DNA from: Lachnospiraceae bacterium
GTDB lineage: Bacteria; Bacillota; Clostridia; Lachnospirales; Lachnospiraceae
DNA length: 64,000 nt
Direction of reading: 5' to 3'
Assembly (NCBI GenBank): GCA_902363555.1
Contig: CABJAM010000011.1
Span: 1 to 64,000 of the forward strand
This document shows positions 33,142 to 41,251 of the stretch, piece after piece; positions within the stretch are counted from its first letter, which is position 1; each line of letters begins with the position of its first letter. The position numbers were made by a program, and so were the translations under genes. The notes beneath the pieces were generated by a model. That model had not been told where the DNA came from and did no database searches. It was given only the letters and a program-made list of their open reading frames with translations.

Positions 33142-34593
33142 ATGTCCAATGTATTAAAGGATTTAAAAGATTATAAAGTATTTCATTATTTTGAGGAAAT
33201 CTGTGCGATCCCTCATGGTTCAGGAAATGTGAAGGCGCTCAGTGATTACTGCGTGGCTTTTGCAAAAGAAAGAAAGCTTGAAGTATTCCAGGATGAAGCG
33301 TTCAATGTCATTATCAAAAAGCCGGCCAGCGCCGGTATGGAAGCCTCCCCGGCGGTGATCTTACAGGGCCACCTGGATATGGTCTGTGAGAAAAATGCCG
33401 ATGTGGACTTTGATTTTGAGAAGGATGGCCTGCGCCTGGCCATCGATGGCGATGAGATCCACGCTCAGGGCACGACCCTTGGCGGCGATGACGGGATAGC
33501 CGTGGCTATATCCCTGGCCATTTTAGACGATGACCGTCTGGCCCATCCGGCCCTGGAGGTGTTGTTTACCACAGAGGAGGAAACTGGTATGGACGGCGCT
33601 CAGGCGCTGGACTGCGCCAATCTTAGCGCAAAATACATGATCAACCTGGATTCCGAGGAGGAGGGCGTGATCACCGTGGGCTGTGCCGGCGGTTTAAAGA
33701 GCCAGGCGGCCTTTCCTGTGGATAATATGGCGTTTGAGGGGATCGAGTATGAGCTTTGTATCAGCGGCCTTCTGGGCGGCCATTCCGGCGCTGAGATCCA
33801 TTTAGGCCGGGCCAATGCCAACAAGCTCATGGGCCGTCTGCTTTTTGCTCTGCGTAAGGAAATGGCCTTCGGACTGATCGAGGTTAACGGCGGGGCCAAG
33901 GATAACGCCATCGCCAGAGATGCATCCGCTTCGGTAGTCATCCCGGAAGATATGTGCGCTCTGGCGCAGCAGCTCATAGAGTCTGCCGCCGATGACATTA
34001 AAAACGAATACCGTGTCGTGGATAAGGATATATGTATCAGCTTTACACCAAAGGGCCCTTATAACGACGGTGTGCTCACCTTCGCCACTGCGGAAAAGAT
34101 CATCTACATGCTTTTTAACAGTCCTTATGGCGTGCAGACCATGAGCGCGGATCTGCCCGGCCTTGTGGAAAGCTCTTTAAATCTTGGCATCGTGAGCACC
34201 GGAATGGATGAGATCACCATGACCTGGGCGGTGCGCAGCAGCGTAAAATCGTTGAAATGGCTGATCAATGACCGCCTGGAATATATGACTGAGCTTTTAG
34301 GCGGAGAGTACACCTGGCACGGTGATTATCCGGAATGGGCCTATGCGCCAAAGTCCAGGCTGAGAACGCTGGCCGTGGATATTTATGAGCAAATGTTTGG
34401 CAAAAAGCCAGTGGTCAGCACGATTCACGCTGGTTTGGAGTGCGGCCTTTTTGCGGAAAAAATGCCGGGAGAGGATATGATCTCCATCGGACCTGATATG
34501 AAGGATATCCATACACCCGGTGAGCGGCTGAGCATCTCCTCCACAAAGCGGACCTATGATTATGTATGCCGTATATTGGCAGATTTCAGATAA
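33142..34593 (+). CDS. pepD: Beta-Ala-His / aminoacyl-histidine dipeptidase (PepD-like)
   Basis: An M20-family metallopeptidase that cleaves aminoacyl-histidine and related dipeptides in the cytoplasm. The 483-residue protein shows metal ligands in LQGHLDMVCEKN (about 80) and GTTLGGDDGIAVA, the catalytic TTEEETGMDGA, and a late HAGLECGLF ligand. The ATG at 33142 has GGAGG nine bases upstream; an open frame from 33076 has no ribosome site and is not used. The gap before it contains a GCAACCGTTAC motif and an imperfect hairpin near 32975-33012 but no clear terminator. Confidence 0.9.
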   Translation: MSNVLKDLKDYKVFHYFEEICAIPHGSGNVKALSDYCVAFAKERKLEVFQDEAFNVIIKKPASAGMEASPAVILQGHLDMVCEKNADVDFDFEKDGLRLAIDGDEIHAQGTTLGGDDGIAVAISLAILDDDRLAHPALEVLFTTEEETGMDGAQALDCANLSAKYMINLDSEEEGVITVGCAGGLKSQAAFPVDNMAFEGIEYELCISGLLGGHSGAEIHLGRANANKLMGRLLFALRKEMAFGLIEVNGGAKDNAIARDASASVVIPEDMCALAQQLIESAADDIKNEYRVVDKDICISFTPKGPYNDGVLTFATAEKIIYMLFNSPYGVQTMSADLPGLVESSLNLGIVSTGMDEITMTWAVRSSVKSLKWLINDRLEYMTELLGGEYTWHGDYPEWAYAPKSRLRTLAVDIYEQMFGKKPVVSTIHAGLECGLFAEKMPGEDMISIGPDMKDIHTPGERLSISSTKRTYDYVCRILADFR

Positions 34594-34606
34594 TGGCAGG
34601 TGGCAG

Positions 34607-35257
34607 ATGATTTCAAGTATAATTTTTGATATGGACGGCGTGCTCATTGACAGCCAGCCCATGCACTATGAAGCCGACCAGATAACATTAAAGCACTTTG
34701 GTGTTGCTGCGGATATGAAGCTGCTGGAAAGCTTCGCGGGCACGACCAACCCGGACCGCTACGCCCGGTTTAAGGAGCTTTTTCACATGCCTTACACGAT
34801 CGATGAAATGGTGGATTTCCGGGAGAATGTGATCATGGATTATGTACACGGCCATGATCTGATGGGTATCCGCGGTGTGGACCGTCTGCATGCGGATATA
34901 CGCAAAGCCGGACTTAAAACCGCAGTGGCCTCATCGTCGTCCTATGCATATATTTATGCAGTTCTTGATAAGCTGGGATTTCGTGAGTATTTTGATAAGG
35001 TCGTCAGCGGTGATGATATGGAAAATGGAAAGCCGGCACCGGATATATTTCTAAAAGCGGCCCGGGAGCTGGAGAGCTATCCGGAGGAGTGCGTCGTCAT
35101 CGAAGATTCCGGCAATGGCGTTTTGGCAGCCAACAGAGCGGCGATGAAGGTCGTTGGGTTTATCAATCCAAGCTCCGGGGAGCAGGATTTGTCGACAGCG
35201 ACATTGATTATTGACGCATTCGACAAAATTGATGCAGACAGATTGACAAAAATATAG
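34607..35257 (+). CDS. HAD-family phosphatase (beta-phosphoglucomutase-like)
   Basis: The 216-residue protein has the HAD nucleophile motif FDMDGVLIDSQP (motif I, Asp near 9), motif II VASSSS, the lysine of motif III in GKPAPDIF and motif IV VVIEDSGNGV. The helical cap of about 70 residues after motif I points to the phosphoglucomutase/phosphatase subgroup; the substrate is unknown. The ATG at 34607 starts MISSIIFDMDG. The ribosome site AGGTGG is close (3 bases), so initiation may be weak or coupled to pepD, which ends 13 bases earlier. Confidence 0.85.
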   Translation: MISSIIFDMDGVLIDSQPMHYEADQITLKHFGVAADMKLLESFAGTTNPDRYARFKELFHMPYTIDEMVDFRENVIMDYVHGHDLMGIRGVDRLHADIRKAGLKTAVASSSSYAYIYAVLDKLGFREYFDKVVSGDDMENGKPAPDIFLKAARELESYPEECVVIEDSGNGVLAANRAAMKVVGFINPSSGEQDLSTATLIIDAFDKIDADRLTKI

Positions 35258-35320
35258 ATTGTATCTTTAAAATATAGAATGTTATATATATTATGTAGAT
35301 AAGGACAAGGGGGCGTGTTT

Positions 35321-37750
35321 ATGACGGCGGATAAAGAGCTGCATGGAAACGGCGAATTTTATAAAGCAGTCATTGACAATCTGACTACAAACGTCTGCGT
35401 CACTGATGTGGAGACCGGGGAGCTCATCTATACGAACAGTAAAGATTTGCCCGTGGATCGAAAATATGAGGACCAGGAAAAAAATATCGCCTTTAACGGG
35501 AGATGCTATCAGATCCGCAATGCCATCGATGTCACGGAATATGTCCGTTTATCAGAAAATGCCAGTGTGGACGAGCTTACCGGGATGCCCGGGCGCCGCG
35601 CCGGCAAAGAAAAGCTGGCGCGGATGATCCATTCGGCCAGACATGCCAAAAAGATACTTACTGTGGCTATGTATGATATCAATGAGTTAAAGCTGGTCAA
35701 TGACAAGTTTGGTCACAGCGAGGGCGACCGTCTTTTGCGGTATGTGGCTGATCTGACCCGGGAACATCTCAACCCTAAGGATATGGTGTTCCGTCTCAGC
35801 GGTGATGAATTTATCATTGTATTTTATAATGAGAACCGTGAGGATGCCGAAAGGTATATACGCAATATCCAGCAGCAGCTCAAAGACCGGCGGGTGGACG
35901 CAGGCATATTTTATAATGTTTCCTTCAGCTACGGGCTCATGGAGGTTTATCCCGGAGATACGTACACTGTTTCGGATATACTATCCAGAGCAGATGAGCA
36001 GATGTACATACAAAAGCGCAATTATCATATCATGTTGGCTCAACAGGCGCTGGAAAAGACCCTGGGCCGGGGAACTATGGGCAGGGATAATTTTTTATTT
36101 GACAAAGAACATCTTTTTGATGCCCTGGTTTGTGGAACCGACGACTATCTGTTTGTGGGAAATCTGAAAACCGGTGTCTTCCGGTATTCGCCGTCCATGG
36201 TGGATGAGTTCGGCCTGCCTGGTGAGGTCGTTGAAAACGCCGCGGCTTTCTGGGGCAAGCTGATCCACCCGGACGATCAGGCGGGATTTTTGGAAAGCAA
36301 CCAGGAAATAGCGGATGGGCGGACGGACTATCACAGTATCGAGTACCGTGCAAAGAACATACGCGGCGCCTGGATATGGTTAAGATGCCGTGGAAAAATG
36401 ATCCGGGATGACCAGGGGCGCCCGAACATGTTTGCGGGAATGATTTCAAATCTGGGAAAAAGTAATCAGGTCGATCACATGACAGGCCTGTATAACCGCT
36501 TTGAGTTTGAAGGCGCGGCCAAAAAATATCTGGTGGACTATGCCTCGACCAGACATATGGGAATTATGATCCTTGACATGGACGCTTTTAAAAATATCAA
36601 TGATCTGTATGACCGTTCCTTTGGCGATGAGGTCCTCCGCCTGACCGCTCAGAAGATTTCTGCCATGCTGCCGGTAAATGCCCGTATTTACAGGATGGAT
36701 GGGGATGAATTTGGTATAATCACCCTCAACGGGGATGTCAACGAGGTTTTTGACATATTTGCCCGGATACAGGCGGTATTTGGACGCCAGCAAGAGCAGG
36801 GGAGCCGGAAATATTACTGCACCATATCCGCCGGCTACGCATCCTACCCCCAGGATGCGGACAACTATCAGGATCTGCTCAAATGCGCCAATTATTCCCT
36901 GGAGCACGCGAAAGCTATGGGGAAGAACCAACTATCGGTCTATGATTCGGAAATATCCAAAAAGAAGGAGCGCAGCCTGGAGCTGACGCAGCTACTCCGA
37001 GAGAGTATTGAGCGGGGCTTTGCAGGTTTCAGTCTGCATTATCAGCCCCAGGTATTTTCAGGTACCGGCCGGCTGTACGGCGCCGAGGCGCTGGCCCGCT
37101 GGCATTGCAGCAAGTACGGGGATATATCGCCTGTGGAATTTATTCCGCTGCTGGAACAGACCGGTCTGATCGTACCCGCAGGCACATGGATACTGCGCCA
37201 GGCAGCCGCTCAGTGTAAGGCGTGGAGACAGTATATGCCGGATTTCCATATAAGTATCAATCTGTCTTACCGGCAGCTTCTGGAAGGCAATATCGTCTCC
37301 GAAGTCCGGGAGCTTCTGCAAAGCCTTGAGCTTCCTCCGGACAATGTGACACTGGAGCTTACGGAAACCTATCTTGTGAAGATGGATGACGCCACCCGGG
37401 ATATACTGGACGGCTTTAAAAAGATTGGCGTCCGCCTGGCTATGGATGATTTCGGCGTTGGCTATTCCTCACTTTTTTCACTGAGGAAAACACCGGTGGA
37501 TATCGTCAAGATCGACCGTGAATTTGTCAAAGGCATCCCTGCCGATGTGTTTAATGTTATATTTATCCGCTCCATTACCGATCTTTGCCACAATGTGGGG
37601 AAAACCGTATGTCTGGAGGGTGTGGAGACGGCGGATGAATATAAAACCGTGAAGGAAAACGGTCTGGAGCTGATCCAGGGCTACCATTTTGGACGCCCGA
37701 TGCCGCCGGAGGATTTTAAAGTCAGATATATCGATGAAAATATAAGCTAA
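35321..37750 (+). CDS. Dual GGDEF / PAS / EAL c-di-GMP signalling protein
   Basis: The 809-residue protein has no membrane segments. Order: a short PAS-like region (about 10-75), GGDEF 1 (about 85-230, active-site RLSGDEF near 160), a PAS_3 domain (about 270-370, WGKLIHPDDQAGF, WIWLRCRGKM), GGDEF 2 (about 375-530, signature RMDGDEF near 470) and EAL (about 550-800). The EAL domain keeps EALARW, the ELTETYLV metal glutamate, LAMDDFGVGYSS and KIDREFV, so phosphodiesterase activity is expected. Both cyclase signatures keep GDEF with S or D in place of the first G. Two cyclases with a phosphodiesterase is unusual. The ATG at 35321 sits seven bases after AAGGGGG. Confidence 0.9.
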   Translation: MTADKELHGNGEFYKAVIDNLTTNVCVTDVETGELIYTNSKDLPVDRKYEDQEKNIAFNGRCYQIRNAIDVTEYVRLSENASVDELTGMPGRRAGKEKLARMIHSARHAKKILTVAMYDINELKLVNDKFGHSEGDRLLRYVADLTREHLNPKDMVFRLSGDEFIIVFYNENREDAERYIRNIQQQLKDRRVDAGIFYNVSFSYGLMEVYPGDTYTVSDILSRADEQMYIQKRNYHIMLAQQALEKTLGRGTMGRDNFLFDKEHLFDALVCGTDDYLFVGNLKTGVFRYSPSMVDEFGLPGEVVENAAAFWGKLIHPDDQAGFLESNQEIADGRTDYHSIEYRAKNIRGAWIWLRCRGKMIRDDQGRPNMFAGMISNLGKSNQVDHMTGLYNRFEFEGAAKKYLVDYASTRHMGIMILDMDAFKNINDLYDRSFGDEVLRLTAQKISAMLPVNARIYRMDGDEFGIITLNGDVNEVFDIFARIQAVFGRQQEQGSRKYYCTISAGYASYPQDADNYQDLLKCANYSLEHAKAMGKNQLSVYDSEISKKKERSLELTQLLRESIERGFAGFSLHYQPQVFSGTGRLYGAEALARWHCSKYGDISPVEFIPLLEQTGLIVPAGTWILRQAAAQCKAWRQYMPDFHISINLSYRQLLEGNIVSEVRELLQSLELPPDNVTLELTETYLVKMDDATRDILDGFKKIGVRLAMDDFGVGYSSLFSLRKTPVDIVKIDREFVKGIPADVFNVIFIRSITDLCHNVGKTVCLEGVETADEYKTVKENGLELIQGYHFGRPMPPEDFKVRYIDENIS

Positions 37751-37773
37751 ACCTTGATACCGGTATAAGGTTT
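37749..37773. promoter_or_regulatory. Candidate MerR operator (autoregulatory)
   Basis: AAACCTTGATACC is followed by GGTATAAGGTTT, an inverted repeat with one bulged G, just before the MerR gene and overlapping the previous stop codon. No T-run follows, so it is not a terminator. Read on the minus strand it contains ACCTTATACCG, identical to part of the promoter at 38661. Confidence 0.55.
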
Positions 37774-37797
37774 GCTGTGCGAATGGAGGTCGAAACG

Positions 37798-38628
37798 ATG
37801 AGGCTTTTGACGGTGGGCCAGATGGCCGCCTTAAATCATGTATCCGAGCAGACGCTGCGCCTTTACGACCGGCTTGGGCTTCTGTCACCCCGGACGCGGG
37901 GGGAGAACGGCTATCGGTATTACGATATCAAGCAGAGCGCCATTTTGGACATTATCCAGTATATGAAAAGCCTTGGCATATCTTTAAAGGAGATCAAGGT
38001 TCAGCTTGAAAAGAAGGATATCGGACAGATCGAAGCAGCGCTCAGGGAAAAGCAGCGCCAGACGGAAATGGAAATACGCCAGTTAAAGTTTCAGCGCAGA
38101 GCGCTGGAGCGCACCATTGAGAGCTTTGCCAGATACCGCACTGCGCCTCCGGATGGCACCTTGCAGATGGAGTACATCGGCACGAGACAGATGTATCGGA
38201 TCGATACCGGTGTCAATGTTTATGATCACGATGTGGAGACATACGAAAGTATGCTCCGCGGTCTGAAAGACAGCCTTGTAAAGGATAAGCTGCCGCAGAT
38301 TTATTTCTGCAATGCGGGAACCATCCTCCGCCAAAAGGATTTTATCGCCGGCCATTTTTATGCCACCGAGGTTTTTGTTTTTGTGGACCGGGAATCTGTA
38401 CAGGATTCGCTTATAACGGAGATCCCGGCGGGAAATTACGCCTGTGTCTACTGCGATGATTTTTATAAAGAAAAGGAATATATCGACCGACTCCATGATT
38501 ATATCCGGAAAAATGGGTGCCAGGTGTGCGGTGATTATTTGTGCGAGTCGATCGCCGACATTCCGGTGGTGGAATCGAACGCCAGAGGGCTTTATTTAAG
38601 GCTCCAGGTGCCTGTGAAATTTCGCTGA
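37798..38628 (+). CDS. MerR-family transcriptional regulator
   Basis: The 276-residue protein has an N-terminal winged helix (LLTVGQMAALNHVSEQTLRLYDRLGLLSPR), a dimerisation coiled coil (about 75-115) and a C-terminal effector domain of GyrI/BmrR-like size (about 120-276), suggesting a small-molecule sensor. ATGGAGGTC lies seven bases before the ATG at 37798. A palindrome lies just upstream of the gene and a 19-bp-spacer promoter just downstream with a shared half-site, so it probably controls itself and the DapB-like gene. The ligand is unknown. Confidence 0.85.
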   Translation: MRLLTVGQMAALNHVSEQTLRLYDRLGLLSPRTRGENGYRYYDIKQSAILDIIQYMKSLGISLKEIKVQLEKKDIGQIEAALREKQRQTEMEIRQLKFQRRALERTIESFARYRTAPPDGTLQMEYIGTRQMYRIDTGVNVYDHDVETYESMLRGLKDSLVKDKLPQIYFCNAGTILRQKDFIAGHFYATEVFVFVDRESVQDSLITEIPAGNYACVYCDDFYKEKEYIDRLHDYIRKNGCQVCGDYLCESIADIPVVESNARGLYLRLQVPVKFR

Positions 38629-38660
38629 AAATGCTGTCGAAAAACCGGTGATTTGTCCAG

Positions 38661-38691
38661 TTGACCTTATACCGTAAACAACCTTTATAAT
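38661..38691 (+). promoter_or_regulatory. MerR-type promoter with a 19-bp spacer
   Basis: TTGACC at 38661-38666 and a perfect TATAAT at 38686-38691 are separated by 19 bases. That is the over-long spacing which MerR regulators correct by twisting DNA. The spacer begins with ACCTTATACCG, the same half-site as in the palindrome upstream of the MerR gene. Confidence 0.65.
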
Positions 38692-38798
38692 AGGAGTTGC
38701 CAAAGAGGCGATCAGTCAGATACTTACCCGTGTTGGGCAGGATTTCTGATGAGAAAAAGGTAACTAAACCGCTTATTAAAGAAAGGAAGGTGACCGGT

Positions 38799-39836
38799 AT
38801 GGTCAATCTTGAAAAAATTCGTGTTGTGCAGTATGGCTGTGGTAAAATGAGCAAGTATACATTGCGTTATCTTTATGAAAAGGGCGCGGAGATCGTAGGC
38901 GCCATTGATACGAATCCGGAGATCCTTGGCCAGGATGTGGGCGACTATGCAGGCCTTGGCGTAAAGCTTAATGTGCCGATCCGCTCCGATGCCGATGCAG
39001 TGCTGGATGAATGTGATCCGGATATTGCCGTAGTTACGCTGTTCAGCTTTATGTCCGATATGCTCCCCCATTTAGAGCGCTGCCTTTCCAGAGGGATCAA
39101 TGTAGTGACGACCTGTGAGGAGGCCATTTATTCCTGGACGACCGCAGCGGGGATCACGAACCGTCTGGACAAGCTGGCTAAGGAAAATCAGTGTACGATC
39201 ACCGGTACCGGTATGCAGGATATATTCTGGATCAATATGATCGGCGCAGTGGCCGGCGGTGTACACCGTATAGAAAAGATCGAGGGCGCTGTCAGCTACA
39301 ACGTGGAGGATTACGGCCTTGCACTGGCAAAGGCACATGGCGTGGGCCTGACACCGGAGGAGTTTGAAGCTCAGATCGCCCATCCGGAAGTTCTGGAACC
39401 GGCTTATGTATGGAATTCCAATGAAGCTTTGGCCAATAAGCTTGGGCTGACGATCAAATCCATCACCCAGAAGTGCGTTCCTTATTTTTATGATACGGAT
39501 CTGTGGTGTGCCACAACCGGAGAGACGATCCCCAAAGGCAACTGTATCGGTATGAGCGCAGTTGTCACAACAGAAACCTTCCAGGGCATCACCATTGAAA
39601 CCCAGTGTATCGGAAAGGTTTACGGACCGGATGACGGCGATATGTGCGACTGGAAGATCATCGGCGAGCCGGATACGGAGTTCCACGTTGTAAAACCGGC
39701 CACACCGGAGCACACCTGCGCCACGCTGGTCAACCGTATTCCTACCATCCTCAACGCTCCGGCCGGCTATATAACCGTCGAGAAGCTGGACGAGGTGGAA
39801 TATCTTACATGGCCCATGCATATGTATGTGGATTAA
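38799..39836 (+). CDS. NAD(P)-binding dehydrogenase of the 2,4-diaminopentanoate dehydrogenase / DapB-like family
   Basis: The 345-residue protein has an N-terminal Rossmann fold (VVQYGCGKMSKYTLRYL, residues about 8-24; GAIDTNPEILGQDVG) and a C-terminal domain found in 2,4-diaminopentanoate dehydrogenases (TGMQDIFWINMIGAV). Relatives include Ord of the ornithine fermentation pathway, but none of the other ornithine genes is nearby, so the substrate is uncertain. The ATG at 38799 follows GGAAGG; the frame upstream crosses the promoter and is rejected. Control by the adjacent MerR regulator is inferred from the 19-bp-spacer promoter. Confidence 0.8.
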   Translation: MVNLEKIRVVQYGCGKMSKYTLRYLYEKGAEIVGAIDTNPEILGQDVGDYAGLGVKLNVPIRSDADAVLDECDPDIAVVTLFSFMSDMLPHLERCLSRGINVVTTCEEAIYSWTTAAGITNRLDKLAKENQCTITGTGMQDIFWINMIGAVAGGVHRIEKIEGAVSYNVEDYGLALAKAHGVGLTPEEFEAQIAHPEVLEPAYVWNSNEALANKLGLTIKSITQKCVPYFYDTDLWCATTGETIPKGNCIGMSAVVTTETFQGITIETQCIGKVYGPDDGDMCDWKIIGEPDTEFHVVKPATPEHTCATLVNRIPTILNAPAGYITVEKLDEVEYLTWPMHMYVD

Positions 39837-39870
39837 ATCCGTACTTCAAGATAATTTCATAGCTTAAATC

Positions 39871-39905
39871 AAAACGGTCCAGACATCATCTGGGCCGTTT
39901 TTTTT
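39871..39905 (+). terminator. Terminator after the DapB-like gene
   Basis: AAAACGGTCCAGA pairs with TGGGCCGTTTT, followed by a long T-run. Confidence 0.85.
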
Positions 39906-39924
39906 GCCAAAAAAACGCACGTTA

Positions 39925-39953
39925 TTGATTTTATTTATGAGGGATGGTATAAT
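39925..39953 (+). promoter_or_regulatory. Promoter of the SBP-kinase-HD operon
   Basis: TTGATT at 39925-39930, a 17-base spacer and a perfect TATAAT at 39948-39953, 23 bases before the first ATG. Confidence 0.7.
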
Positions 39954-39976
39954 TTATGGACTTAGGGGGAGCTCAT

Positions 39977-41251
39977 ATGAAAATATATCAACAAATAAAA
40001 ATCTGTGCTGTAATTTTTTTGTGCCTTTTTCTGCTCGGCGGCTGCGGTAAAGGGAATCAGGTCGTGAATTTTGAGGAATACGAAGGGGATATAACATCCA
40101 TAACCTTTTTTGGAAATAAATATGAGCCGGAAAATGTCACGGTAATTGAATCGATCATTTCCCAGTTTATGAAAGAGAACCCGGATATACGTGTATCCTA
40201 TGAAAGCTTAAAGGGCGCCGAATACTATGAGGCGCTGCAAAAGCGCATGGCTGCCGGCAAGGGGAACGATGTGTTTATGGTGAACCACGATATCGTTTTA
40301 GAGCTGGAGGCCTCCGGGCAGCTTATGGATCTGTCCGGCCTGTCCACAATTTCCGGATACAGTGATGAAATGCTTGACCAGATGCAAAGCGACGGGAAAA
40401 TTTACTGGGTTCCGACCACTGTATCTGCGTTCGGGCTGTATTGCAATCTGGATCTTTTAAAGGAGCATCATCAGAAGGTTCCTGAAAACCTCGGGGAATG
40501 GGAGAGTGTGTGCAGCTATTTTGCAGGAAAGGGAATCACGCCGATCATAGCCAACAACGATATTTCCCTGAAAACCTTAGCCATAGGGAAAGGCTTTTAT
40601 TCACTTTACGAACAAAACCGGCAGGAGGACGCCTTTAAACGTATAAACCAGGGCGAGGAGGCGCTGAGCACCTCCCTTTTGAGTGGATTTTCCCTGGCCA
40701 GCGATTTTATAAATAAGGGGTATATTGATAAGTCTGTGGCGGTCCATACAAAAAAGACATCCGACGATCTTGAACAATTTGTCAAAGGAAATTCGCCGTT
40801 TATGCTCACCGGAGCATGGGCGGCCGGACGTGTGGCGGGGATGGCGCCGGCTTTTGAGTTTGAAGTCTGGCCGTACCCGGTTCTTGCGGACGGTTCTCTG
40901 GTCGTTATTAATGCGGACACCCGTTTAAGTGTCAATGCCAACAGCGAGCATCCGGAGGCCGTTATGAAATTTGTAGAATTTTTTACACAAAAAGAAAATA
41001 TTCAAAAATTTGCAGATCAGCAATCCTCCTTCAGCCCCATGAAGGACGGCGCTCCATCGACGGTGGCTGCCATAAAGCCGCTGATCGACTGCTATCAGTC
41101 CGGACGGACGGTGATCGGAAGCGACGGACGTCTGGAGCTGCCGATCTGGGATTTGACGGCCCAGGTATCACAAATGCTGCTCTCAGGAGAACATCTGGAT
41201 GACGCAATGGATTGGCTGGATATGCAGGGCCTGAGCCGGGAGGTGCAGTGA
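39977..41251 (+). CDS. Solute-binding lipoprotein (ABC family 1 fold) linked to a sensor kinase
   Basis: The 424-residue lipoprotein has a signal peptide with lipobox LLGGC (cysteine near residue 22). The mature part has the family 1 extracellular solute-binding fold, as in sugar transport (YYEALQKRMAAGKGNDVFMVN, WVPTTVSAFGLYCN, KFVEFFTQKENIQKFADQQ). No permease or ATPase gene is adjacent; instead its TGA overlaps the start of a hybrid histidine kinase. It is therefore probably a periplasmic-side ligand sensor for that kinase rather than a transporter subunit. GGGGGAGCTC precedes the ATG at 39977. Confidence 0.85.
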   Translation: MKIYQQIKICAVIFLCLFLLGGCGKGNQVVNFEEYEGDITSITFFGNKYEPENVTVIESIISQFMKENPDIRVSYESLKGAEYYEALQKRMAAGKGNDVFMVNHDIVLELEASGQLMDLSGLSTISGYSDEMLDQMQSDGKIYWVPTTVSAFGLYCNLDLLKEHHQKVPENLGEWESVCSYFAGKGITPIIANNDISLKTLAIGKGFYSLYEQNRQEDAFKRINQGEEALSTSLLSGFSLASDFINKGYIDKSVAVHTKKTSDDLEQFVKGNSPFMLTGAWAAGRVAGMAPAFEFEVWPYPVLADGSLVVINADTRLSVNANSEHPEAVMKFVEFFTQKENIQKFADQQSSFSPMKDGAPSTVAAIKPLIDCYQSGRTVIGSDGRLELPIWDLTAQVSQMLLSGEHLDDAMDWLDMQGLSREVQ

